NCBI GenBank assembly: GCA_904063045.1
Contig: CAJFCJ010000006.1
Span: forward strand, 310,001-374,000
Direction: 5' to 3'
DNA length: 64,000 nt
Source of the DNA: Dimorphilus gyrociliatus
Taxonomy: Eukaryota > Annelida > Polychaeta > Dinophilidae
Shown here: positions 24,001 to 36,579 of the stretch, one piece after another
Layout of the letters: each line of letters opens with the position of its first letter
How positions within the stretch are numbered: the stretch's first letter is position 1
Notes under the pieces: model-generated
The model's input: the letters and a program-made list of their open reading frames with translations, nothing else
What the model was told of the DNA's origin: nothing
Database searches by the model: none
Position numbers and translations under genes: made by a program

Positions 24001-24449
24001 GGGTTTGTCTTCCATGCGAACAAAAACGCTGTACGGAATCAGAAGATAAACCTAAGCCTCGACTGGCAGCCACAAAAAATCGATTAAGTAAAAGTGCCGA
24101 TCTGCTAGACAATGCCGTTCTATCCGAAGAGCTGGACATCTGTAGAATCGTTTTACAGGAGCTAGAAAATCATAGTGACTCTTGGCCATTTATTAAACCA
24201 GTCAATACATCTCAATTCCCTCAATACAAGCAAGTGATTAAGAAACCGATGGATCTCTCAACGATGAAGAGTAAACTTTGTCAGGGGTTATATTCAAATC
24301 GAAATGGTTTTTTGGGTGATGTTCGACTGATGTTCCGTAATTGCAAGATTTTTAACGAGGATGAGTCGGATGTTGGTCAAGCTGGTATAAATCTTGCGCG
24401 CTTTTTCAAACGCACTTGGAAACAACTAACAAATACTGGTTTTTCTTAA
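21099..24449 (+). CDS. BAZ2: BAZ2-like chromatin remodelling subunit (TAM/MBD-DDT-PHD-bromodomain)
   Basis: One uninterrupted coding exon of 1116 residues. The ATG at 21099 (MNYPWFLP) is chosen because a splice acceptor at 21075 cuts off the upstream in-frame Met. Order: acidic/Gln stretch (94-124), TAM/MBD-like domain (about 135-205, LSHGWKRQTKI), Lys/Glu-rich helix (230-350), DDT domain (about 367-420, LLQIFEFIHTFADTLG), WHIM motifs including RYFRKYWILSSAGGIFVEG (about 567-586), a PHD finger (877-920, CQLCMKD...CDCCDKGFHTYC), a second zinc-binding PHD-like module (930-975) and a C-terminal bromodomain (1010-1110) with the acetyl-lysine Asn in KIFNED. BAZ2 proteins pair with ISWI ATPases to slide nucleosomes and silence chromatin such as rDNA. 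About half the vertebrate length; lack of introns is notable. BAZ1A is the alternative, but the MBD/TAM favours BAZ2. Confidence 0.88.
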   Translation: MNYPWFLPTHPSLLAANFNGGSFPRPYLPPTGDFWRDLYSNQFLPQAYPVPTSSSASHYDSEPVQEESQPVKRAKVEDSPSKSSSSSSESSSSNDEEEEEEEQEEEEHEQEPEKEDQQQQQQQNSPPKPVSAFELPLSHGWKRQTKIKTINSRGIVGDVTYVTPCAKNLRSMPDVTRYLQKKGNGQLTKSNFTFSSRVKIGEFYDCREPNSESNQCLTAEDFKSLLESMSKRKKLSARRADQQRKLEEKRLLKLQRIEKQREQKELRAQQILQEKARRKEQMHAEALRKAQEKEQRRQKILLMKEKERERKRNCTLCCRALEARKKLEEKERLKIEKSEEHSKEIPRYVDDLTLKDSKPFPCFERVDEDFTAETFSCLLQIFEFIHTFADTLGLECLPSFCNLKDILTKRNACHPCIVHLVNFVKVDPGVPENAKITNVEVNETNVFEILQTVLDLRLTSSSPFHNTGNWTCLSVEEKSRVLACLMDELLVSRVLMAEIDRSVEDVAIARQNVILSNARLKTLKNGALKHVAESDHGSDSDSDGSEEENDAQMKWMRACRRVRGLELGQDRYFRKYWILSSAGGIFVEGIDTAEPDLSLSFSRDSSKTAIGSVSSPKSLSSGELTSKFFDTLQNLFPNIDTATEIRNWFSLLPRSSCQKESDSLEPSDNDQPLPLTDSVRNGWWRIEDAAKLHEFISCLNEKGVREHGLCSNLKVFEKEAFASLERSSAVLSGKLSSKLPKHNTLKREIVILEEVEALEEKICSSSLQVKGWQWPPKLSTSPFLVPLGSPLTPRKRYALDVARERLLALEANLEKRYLLPPLGTVAQDGEIPDGDSSALKAWRSSVSCARSVSALGVCIKELRDCVAWHKSIMRVSCQLCMKDEDEANLLLCDCCDKGFHTYCFIPPLESIPENDWFCHHCRAASKHLPKVCIACGKSEPKLVACHICSRAIHATCIRPSVLRLPRSWVCLPCEQKRCTESEDKPKPRLAATKNRLSKSADLLDNAVLSEELDICRIVLQELENHSDSWPFIKPVNTSQFPQYKQVIKKPMDLSTMKSKLCQGLYSNRNGFLGDVRLMFRNCKIFNEDESDVGQAGINLARFFKRTWKQLTNTGFS

Positions 24450-24639
24450 TCTTTTCTTATTACTGTTTATTATAATTGTACTCTTGTTAAGATGAAATTT
24501 TCTTACTTTTTTTGTTTTTGTTCTTGTAAACGAATGTTTTCCGAACTATACTTTTTCTTTTTCATTGAAGAATTAAATAGTCTTAAAATACTTTTAAGCG
24601 TAACTATGTTAAAGCTTGTTTTTATTAAGAAAGAAAATG

Positions 24640-27600
24640 CTATCTTTTAAACACATTTAGGGTTTTTTTCAAATTTGTCGACAATGTAGATCTGGAATCA
24701 TGTACATCTGCCTTATTCAAAAGGAGCTTACGGCGAACACGCAAAGTACACATCTTTCTATGTTTCTCCCAAGCGACCTTAGTTTGTAAACATTCACGTA
24801 ATTCTTCATCGTTCGGATAGGGAAAAATCTATGGGATTATATAGCGTAAATAATATATTAAACATTGCCCTTAATGAAAACAGTACAAACCTCTTTTCGA
24901 AGTCTAACTAGTAACTGTTCGGAGGCATGTTTGACAAACAACTTTTTGTTTAGCATAAAGCATTCAGCTCCATTGCTAATTATGCTGAAACTTGGTTGTT
25001 TACCAAATAGAATATCGGCTAATCCCTATAAAAAAAGACAATAAGCAAAGAATTTATCAAATGAATGATTCGCTTTTGTTTAAATTAATTATGTGGCACA
25101 CACTAACAAACACGCTTCCTTTCGTCAGAGTTTGCACATTGACAAATTGCCAATTTAATCCTTGATACTGTTCAGTAGGGGAGTGGCAGGTTGCTATTTC
25201 TGTGATATGATAGCTCTTAAATATTATATCTTATGAAAGCCAAAAAAAAAGAAACCTATCTCGTCTTCATTCTCATCGCTATATTCATTGTCACTTTCTT
25301 CATCACTTTCTTTTGCACCTAAAGCTACGGCTCTTAGCGAGCTTCTAGTCAGCACTGGCCCCTAAATTATAAAAAGTCTAAACTATACATAAAAAGCTTT
25401 CTCATTCTGAAGACTAACTTGGAATAAAAGACTTACATTAGGAAATATTTTTACCACATTCTTTTCCATAAGAGATTGTTCTTCCTGCTGAGATTCGAGT
25501 AACGACATTCTCTTTTCAAGCTATAGAAAAATTAGCTTTAGTTAGCAACGGAACTAAATACATAAAAGTATATTTCTTTCAAACAAAGCCACAGCTTGTA
25601 CCTTTCGATGTCTCCTAAACGCTCGGTGATAGGAACTTTGAACTGCAATCCGAATTTCCGGTAAAGGTTCTAATTTTTTACGTACTGTACTGAAGGACTC
25701 TTTTTCCTCCATTTGACGCTCTAAATTTTGCTTGTGTTCTGTTTGCCGTCGATTTGATAATAACGATCTACTAATTGATGTTTTTGAAAGAAGCCCTTCT
25801 TTATTCTTCTTATCCCCTAACCTCTTTAATACAATACAGCTACCCTGAAATGTTTTTAATTACGTCATTATATTTTATAATACGGTTTATAAAGGACAAT
25901 AAATCAGTCATAATTTAAGCTCTGCTTAATACCTATAATTTATTAGTTTATTTACGATCAATTGATCGCTTCTGCCAAGTGTCCTAAACTCTTTGAAATC
26001 CCTTTTTAATAGAGAGATAAGGACGTTTGACAGACTGTAGGACTTAGGAGGAAAATACAGTCTGCTAAAATGAAAAAAAGGTTTCAAATGCAACATAGAG
26101 GATCGAGTAAATAATTCAATACGTTAGTTGTAATTTAATTGCAATACAACTACTTAACTCGAAGGAAATTCACTCGAATATGAACGGAAAGTTTATAGAT
26201 GATAAAGTCTCATAAAAACAAAGCGTTATAAATTTCTTTTTAATGTATATGGGATTAAAATACTTTTGGAAGTCATTTTGCGAAATTTCTCTTGAGAGAT
26301 AGCGTTGACGCCAGACTCGTTCTACCCAGTGGCCATATTGGATTATGTTACAAATACTTCATACAAAGAAAATTAGGAATGGTTATTTAATCTAATACCT
26401 AAATTTTCAGGTCAACTTGAGAGAAAATTTCTCGGTAAGTCTCTGAAAGGGCAAGTTAAGATAAAAGATATTGCATTGAATGATCTTTTGGAAACAGTTC
26501 AAGCGTAAATAATAGACCACTTGAACGAAAATTAACAGGCTTAAATTATAATAAAAAAATTACTTATAATCTCTTTTTTGCGACTTAAAATGAGCATTAC
26601 TGAACAACAGAAATTTAAAAAATATAATATTTCGTATCAAAAAACAGAAACGTGAAAGAAAATTATTATTCAATTGAACTATTTGATATACTTGTATCAG
26701 ACTTGAAAGATTAAAAGTAAAGGAAAACATTTTGCAGTACAAACCTTAAAAAATAATAAAAGTAGCATTTTAAAAATTGCATCTCTTTATGATCTTTGTG
26801 AGTAACGGCTATGTTGTAGACTTTTACACAGGATAAATAGTAAAAAAATTACGAAATAAGCTATTTAAATAGGTCTATTATTAAATCTAGTATGTACTAA
26901 AGATAATTTTCTTTACTTATAAAGCAATTAATAAACTTTAAATGAATAAGAATTCAGATAGCTGACTTACTGATTTAATGAAATACAACCACTCGCAGTC
27001 TCTAGTATCTTTTACAACTACTGTTCCTCTTCTGCAACAAAGAAGTAAGAATGTAAATTCTAACTCGTTATTTGAAATTTTTGCATTAGCTTGATACTCT
27101 TACTTAAAAAATGACGAGACAACTTTCTTAGGATTGAACTGTAGGATTTCAAGTGGCCAACCATGTAGATATTTTATGTTCCTGTATGTTTTACAAAGAT
27201 TTTTGTTTTTAACATCCTTTTTTGTAAGTGAATAAGAAACGAAAAACTGATTGTTAAATTGCAGTTGAATTTCTAAAAGGAAATGTATGCTTACGAAAGG
27301 AAAGAATCATTGAGCTTAAGATCTCCACCTGCCATAAAAATGTCCATAAAATCTTGACTTGATAAGCATAAAAATTCTACTGTTTCTTTTGAAACAATTG
27401 TTGTAGATCTTTTTGCTCGATTAATTATTCCTAATTCTCCAAAGCTATCTCCCCTATTTAAGAAACATACTGTCTTATTAACATCGTCTTTTCTATCGTA
27501 GACGGTCACGAGAACTACATAAAGGGTAAATACAATTTCAGACTTAGTTTAATATTTCATAACGATTGGTAAACAGTTTTCTACCCGATCCTGATAATAT

Positions 27601-28672
27601 GATATAAAAGCTCTGAGCTGGGTGTCCCTCTCGGAGTACGATTCTCTTCGCATTATAACTGTGAAATAGGCCTAAGGTTATTTCTTAAAGTCTTTAGTTT
27701 TCTTTATTAAAGCAATAAAAAAAATTTCTACCTCTCGTACCATGCCCTTCTAGCAATCTCACTTTGCATTGATATAGGATATTCACAAAGAGATTTATAA
27801 TTTCTCATCAATACTTTGATCTGATTTATTATAAAAGATGTTAAAGGGGAGGAATAGCGTTGAATAAAGTTTTTTTACATAATGTCGGTCGTGTTCACTT
27901 CTTTCATCTTGCTTCAATTGCAAAATTCGTCTAGCCTCGGAAGATATATTGCTCTAAAGATTAACAAGATTAATTTATTATATTATCTATTAACGAAAAG
28001 AAAACATTTTTTATTTACATTTTTATGAGGTTTAAAAATAGAGGCATCAAATAAACCCTCTTCTGATTTGATAGATTCCTCTTCCTCTTCTTTTGCATCA
28101 ATTATATTAAGTGAATCGTACTTGTTCAGCACGGATTCGACACTGATTTAAAGATAACAGAAGAAGTTTTTAAACATTATATTATAGGAGATAGTCAACT
28201 TAAACTTATTTACCCCATAGCCTGAGACTTCCATAAACGATACAGAGCACAAAATACTTTGACAATTCTTCTTAATTTCTTAAGAGTCTGCTTAGCTCCA
28301 TCTCTATTACGTTTTCGCAAACGACTATTTTTCTTGCTAGTTGTGTGTTTCAAAGAGTCGTAATTATCGTCTAAATAATGGTCACTTTCTTCATCGTCTG
28401 TACTCGTGAATTGAGTGCTATCTCTTCGAAAAGACTGAAAGGGCAAATTGTCAACATACTCTCCACTTGTCTTCTTTTTCTAGTAGTTTTCATTTAAATT
28501 TACACAAAATGAGGTTTAGAAGATGAGAAAAATAAAAAGAAAAAACGTTTACCCTTTGAGCAATTGATTCTGGACCCATACGACGTAGTATATCAAGTAA
28601 ATTCCTCCGCTTAATCTCATAGTCGTCACCAATGAAAGATAGCTGCCTATGACGATTTCCTCGCTGAGACAT
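24640..28672 (-). CDS. CNBD2: CNBD2-like protein with two cyclic-nucleotide-binding domains
   Basis: Fifteen exons give 651 residues: 28553-28672, 28214-28479, 28019-28142, 27879-27953, 27732-27820, 27585-27658, 27295-27514, 27104-27181, 26971-27031, 25602-25844, 25437-25520, 25256-25361, 25108-25199, 24891-25025, 24640-24828. Phases are consistent. The first CNB domain reads IVLREGHPAQSFYIILSGS, then GDSFGELGIINRAKRSTTI, keeping the Glu and Arg of the phosphate-binding cassette. A second starts RGTVVVKDTRDCEWLYFIKS and its cassette is degenerate (FGKQPSFSIISNGAE). FPYPNDEELRECLQ near the C terminus matches CNBD2 as remembered. Vertebrate CNBD2 binds cAMP in male germ cells and is needed for sperm flagella. 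The second-domain intron (25845-26970) is 1.1 kb. It converges on BAZ2 with only 190 nt between stops. Confidence 0.85.
25845..26970 (-). other. Long intron inside second CNB domain of CNBD2-like gene
   Basis: Donor gtaagt at 26970 and acceptor tttcag at 25845 join YFIKS to GSCIVLKR in phase 0. The 1126 nt between are AT-rich without a recognisable exon. Confidence 0.75.
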
Positions 28673-31705
<3,033 letters not shown>

Positions 31706-32555
31706 TTTTTTACAGATTATTTCATTCTTTTGACAATATTATCAATACTTTGTCATTGGAGTTTTGATTTGGTGGGCTTATTCGCATTTAATATTTAATA
31801 TTCAATTGAAAATTCGGTTCAACGTTAAAATTTCGTATTTGGAAAAAGGAAACGCAAAATGGGGACATCTGCAGAAAACAAAAACTAACTATAATATTTC
31901 ATTAGGCAAAAAATGTAATCTTTGTCATAGAAAATATAATTTCCATATAAATATATTATTTATTCCTCTTGAAGGCAATATATTTAAAAGTTAAATTCCA
32001 TTAAAAGAAAGAAATAAAGAAATAACAATCTTAATTAATGTGGGGATTTACTGGCGTAATAGAGGATATTATAAAATGAGAAAGGGCAAAATCGCTTTGT
32101 TTGTGAATCACTTAGTTTAGGATGAGTAACAAAAAGCTATTTTGACAGTATAGATGGGGTATTATTCTGAGGAAAGATAAATATGATTACCCAGATCGCA
32201 AACGCCATCTAGTGTGTTACTATGAAATTTATGTACAACGATGACACAAAAGTTATTGATTTGCAGATTTCGCTCATTCAATTTTGACGTCAACACCCTA
32301 TTGTCGCTCATTGGAACTTTAATTTATTACGACTTAGCGGTATTGAAAATCGTAAAGAATATTCCTTAGATATTTAAAATAGGTAAAATAATTCTGACTT
32401 ATTTGAAGTATTTAATACGTCAAATAGAAATTAATAATCAAATCTCTTTCGCCAGTCACGCTACACATTACGAGCAGAACAGATGTACGATTTTCGAAAC
32501 AGCAGCATTATCAATTTTTCGTAATTCTTGCAGCAATCTCAATTTAACACTAAAT
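31706..32555. other. Intergenic, GALE to small membrane protein
   Basis: About 850 nt. The first part is presumably GALE 3' UTR. An open frame at 31764-31994 has biased Asn/Lys/Ile composition and no domain, and is left out. Confidence 0.55.
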
Positions 32556-33289
32556 ATGGGTTTTTTAAGAATCACGTGGAGAATAATCCAATTCTTACTG
32601 ATCAGTGTTATATGCTACGACTGCTATGCAAGTCAGGGAATCTATAGTAAGTACAGTTAAATTATGTGTTAAATTGCTTATTTAACTAATTTTTTATTCA
32701 ATTTCAAGAATCAAAGACTTATTCTATTCTGAAAAAGGCGGGTATAGTATCTTTTTGTAACGAAGGGTATAAATACGCCTCATCTTTAACATATAAAACG
32801 GCGACGTAAGTGTGAAAAATAAATCTTTCTTTGTGATTTATAAATAAATGTTTTTCATTGATTTTCCATATTTTTCGGATCAATATTTTTAATTAGGTGG
32901 TGCCAGAAAAATGTTCCACAATGGCTTAAAAAATGTACCACCGTTGTGACGCCTTATCTAAACGACTTTTGGAGTTGGTTACGTGAGACTTCTATACATC
33001 TCTTCCAAGTTTCAGCTCCCTATCGAAAAGTATTTTTCGAGAAGCTAGCTTTCTTTTTCTTATGGGTATATTTTTGATAAAATTATATAATATTTTCTTA
33101 GAATTTATAATAGAACTATGAAATTTCTTTTAATAGTTTCAAGAGAGTGTGCTCATTTTGATGGATCTTATATCTCCCTATGTGAAAATAACTCTGGAAT
33201 TTCTCGAATATTATGGAAAGATTATATACGCCTACGTCAGCGATATTGTTTTCCATTTAGGAGCAAAATTACAGGAAATCTTTAAATAA
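32556..33289 (+). CDS. Small membrane protein resembling TMEM214 C-terminal region
   Basis: Four exons (32556-32646, 32709-32805, 32897-33065, 33137-33289) with consistent phases encode 169 residues. An N-terminal hydrophobic segment (WRIIQFLLISVICYDCYAS) is a signal anchor or signal peptide. After it comes a helical, amphipathic region (SKTYSILKKAGIVSF, CTTVVTPYLNDFWSWL, RKVFFEKLAFFFLW, VLILMDLISPYVKITLEFLE). The pattern of a membrane span followed by a Ser/Thr-Tyr-xxLKxAG motif and long helices recalls the C terminus of TMEM214, an ER protein of about 690 residues, but I match only that end and from memory. The Met at 32556 is the best start; an in-frame Met at 32403 would add 51 unlikely residues. 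Function unknown. Confidence 0.5.
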
Positions 33290-33504
33290 GCCGAGAAAAA
33301 TTCAATTCCAGAAATATTTTTTACATCATCCGAGAATTTTTTAGAAGATGCTTGCCATTATAAAATTTAACGAAGCTTTTATCTTAGACAGAGTTAACTA
33401 TTATGAAGAGTTTTGGTGTATCAAAATCATTTTCTTTTGCTCAAAAACTTATATTGTTGTGACATATATTTTAGTTTTTTAGAAGAACTACAAATAAACT
33501 ATAT

Positions 33505-35222
33505 TTATTGTCCACCAAAAAGTTTTAATGTGTTATTATATATAATATCAGCCAACGAAATAATATCTTCCTTCCTAGTTTCTGCGAGGACTTCTAACAC
33601 TTGGCTAATACGAAATTAACAATAAATAATTTGTTAATGAATGCAATATAAAATATATATTATAAATGGTTAACATACATAATATTGCAAGGTTCATTTC
33701 GACCCTTTATATGTAGACCTTTCTGCCATTTTTCTTTCTTTACTGACTTGAATTTGGTTTTTACGTATTGGCTGCTAGCATGAGTTGCTTTTATTTCGCA
33801 CCATGGTCCATCTGTTAGGAAAACAATTAATTGTTGTTTTTCTTTTCAATAGTATAAAGTATGCTATTCAGAATTATTATTGTTAGTTAAACCTGTTTCA
33901 ATCAATAGTCTATTGGTCGGAATCGTTAGCATTGCATCTATATTCTCTTGTAATTTTAGCGAGCTATAATTGACAACGCTTTATAAATATAAAATCTCTA
34001 AGAATATAGACATATATATATATTTTATACCATCCGTTAATGCTAATATAAAGATCTTCAGCTATGTAACTTGCAGCTTCCTCCTTTGTACCTGTAAACG
34101 AATGTACAACTCCACCAGACTTCATTTTATGTTTATTCCTTCTCAAAATAGTTAGAAAGTCATCGGCAGCTGCTCTACAATGTAAAAACATTGGTAACCC
34201 ACTTTGTTCCGCTAAATCAAATTGCCGTTCAAAATATCTTCATTGAAAAGAGACATCAAATTAGGATATAGGAGGTACTAATTGTTTAAATAAGATACTC
34301 ACTGTAATTGAATATCCTTGGGGCAAAAAAATAATCTATCATAATCTGAAACATAATAAATGAGTGAATTATCGAATCTTTCTTTCTATACTAATAATAA
34401 AACGAACCTAAACCACACTCTCCAACAGCTACAACTTTTTCCCTATTCTCTTTAATTAAATCTAATAGGGATTTAAAATAGTTATCAGGATCTTTTGTAA
34501 ATTCTTTGCACCTAGTTGGGTGACATCCAACAGTACAATATAAATTTTCTGTTAATTTAATTAAAGAAATTACTTCATTTATCATATTAACATTATCTGC
34601 TAACAATACCATGAGATTTAGCTAATTCTAAAGCCCTTTTACTATCCTTCAATGATCCTCCGGTAATGTACATCTACATGAATATACACAAACAAATAAA
34701 ACATATTGGATTTTAAATTTTCTAACGAACTTTTTGCATCCCATTGCTCCATGCTCTATCAAGAACATCTTGCAAATCACCTAAAAGTATAATAAGGTAA
34801 CGATGCTTTAAAAATTTAAAACTATTTATAAAACTAACCATCGTGATGTTTCTTTCCATGATAAAAACCTTGGTACATTCCATCTATTGAATAATAGTTG
34901 TGCAATTATGTTTTCAACTGGTTGTGCAATTTTTATAAAATTTATAATTTAGTTCTAAAACTTAAGATTAAAAAAATGATAACTTAAAATAATATAGAAT
35001 AGATTTTCAAACATTTCATTAATTTCAATTTATAAAATAATAACTTTATAGCCAAAAATAGCTAAATTTTATTATGAGGTTTTATCCATACCTGTCAAGT
35101 TTATTCCTATGTCTGAAAATTTGTATAAAGTTTTTAAAAATAGCTTATTAAACTAAATTTAATAGAAATTGGTACTTGCCAATGAATTTAAATCTTGCTA
35201 CGTCTGACATGGCTCTCTTCAT
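33505..35222 (-). CDS. TATDN1: TatD-family DNase TATDN1
   Basis: Eleven exons: 35180-35222, 35092-35112, 34839-34883, 34731-34780, 34610-34673, 34408-34548, 34303-34345, 34031-34237, 33893-33963, 33679-33811, 33505-33604. Phases close and give 305 residues (human 297). Family signatures in order: [106 protein letters not shown] and NTLKLFGGQ. The Glu of GECGLD, His of LHCR, His of VHSF and Asp of ETDGPW are the metal-binding residues of the TatD barrel. TATDN1 is a 3'-5' exonuclease/endonuclease implicated in DNA processing. Intron 1 has a GC donor (gcaagt) and exon 2 is a 21-nt microexon. Start alternatives: 35222 (MKRAMSDV) or 35210 (MSDV). Confidence 0.93.
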
Positions 35223-36579
35223 TCGATCTAGCAGAAGAAATTTCACAATAAATTTTCTCGAATTGTTCATCCTATTTTATCGTGAACACAGGGTTTTATA
35301 TGATTTAGAAAACAAAAATACACCCTAACAAGATATTAAAATGTTCAAGCAACTTTACAAAATAAAAAGTGTATATTTTATATATGCTTAAGTTACAAAT
35401 CCCTAAAAATATTATTAGTTAATTAAAGTTGAGTTTAGCAAGAAAGTTATGCACAAAAAGACGTACCATTTCTTATTCTTTACACTGATCTTTTCATATA
35501 AAACATTAAAATTCTTTTTAAATTGCTGAGATTACCGTATCTTTACTTTCTGTGAATTTTATGAAATTTGCTTTTAAATGTTATAAATAGACTATTTTTT
35601 CGGAAAAGAGAAAAAACCCATACGACGCAAATTTTAAAATTGTTAATTTAGAAAATGAAAATTTTTGTACGAAAGTAGATTAATTATGATCACTTCCTGG
35701 AAACGTCATTCGCGCCTAATTCAGCATCAACAATATTTATTCAAAGAAAGAAAAAAAACATTTCGCAAAGGTAGAGCTTTTTATGATTTTCTCCTAAATT
35801 ATGTTTATAAGATAGAAAATAATTAATAGTTTTTGGTTATTATAAAAGTTTACATATTTGTGCTTTTTTAATTATTAGAAATTAGAAAGCGTCTAATTAG
35901 CCACAGTATTAGGCTTCTTGTATTGTAATTTAATACTGTTGAAAAGGACGAAATTTAAACTTTGTTATTTTTGTGCGTATATATTTTGAATTTAGCGGCT
36001 ATTAAACAGCATTAGCTTAGTCGATCGCGATATATATAGAATTAATTTAATATTACCCAAAGCAAATTTGTACTGTCATACACGTTCAATATATGTGTAT
36101 TCAGTAATTCTGAATATTCAGTATCTTTTTACAACGACTTCTGAAAATAAAACCTTGTCAAAGCTATTGTGTATTTAATGATTATTGAAGAAATATACCA
36201 AGGCGTAGATTATTAAGGGGCTAACCTATCCCTTTTTCAGTTCATTCACAACAGTTAATGGAGTAGACTATGAAATCAACAAATGCAAAAAAAGTATGTA
36301 ATTTAACATCTCTCATTTGTGAATTAAATCTTAAAAATGCTTTTATAAACAGCTTCCTCAGTTGCCGAAAGTTCCTGTGACCGAGTTTGCAAGAAGTCCA
36401 AGCGATCGTTGGTGTTTTAGTTCGTTCGTTTAATAGATTAATCAATTAGCCTTTAAATTACAGTGTTTTGGTTAGAGAAGAGTAATACAGGAGCAGTTAA
36501 TGCATGTCGACAATTAACAAATGTAGGGTGCTGTTTATCTACTTTAATTATATTGTATGCGTATCTGTAATGTTGACAG
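35223..36579. other. Divergent intergenic region, TATDN1 / NWD-like
   Basis: About 1350 nt. A possible first exon of the NWD-like gene is at 36270-36293 (atgaaatcaacaaatgcaaa, donor gtatgt, phase 0), and another candidate after the acceptor at 36353 (LPQLPKVPVTEFARSPSDRW). Neither can be proved. The rest is AT-rich without features. Confidence 0.4.

Noticed and set aside
31764..31994. 76-codon open frame after GALE containing CNLCHRKYNFH
   Set aside because: Too few Cys/His for a zinc finger, biased composition, probably GALE 3' UTR.
34391..34612. Apparent frameshift in TATDN1 near 34610
   Set aside because: A 61-nt intron (34549-34609, gtattg...aacag) removes the mismatch and joins LAKSH to [14 protein letters not shown] in frame.
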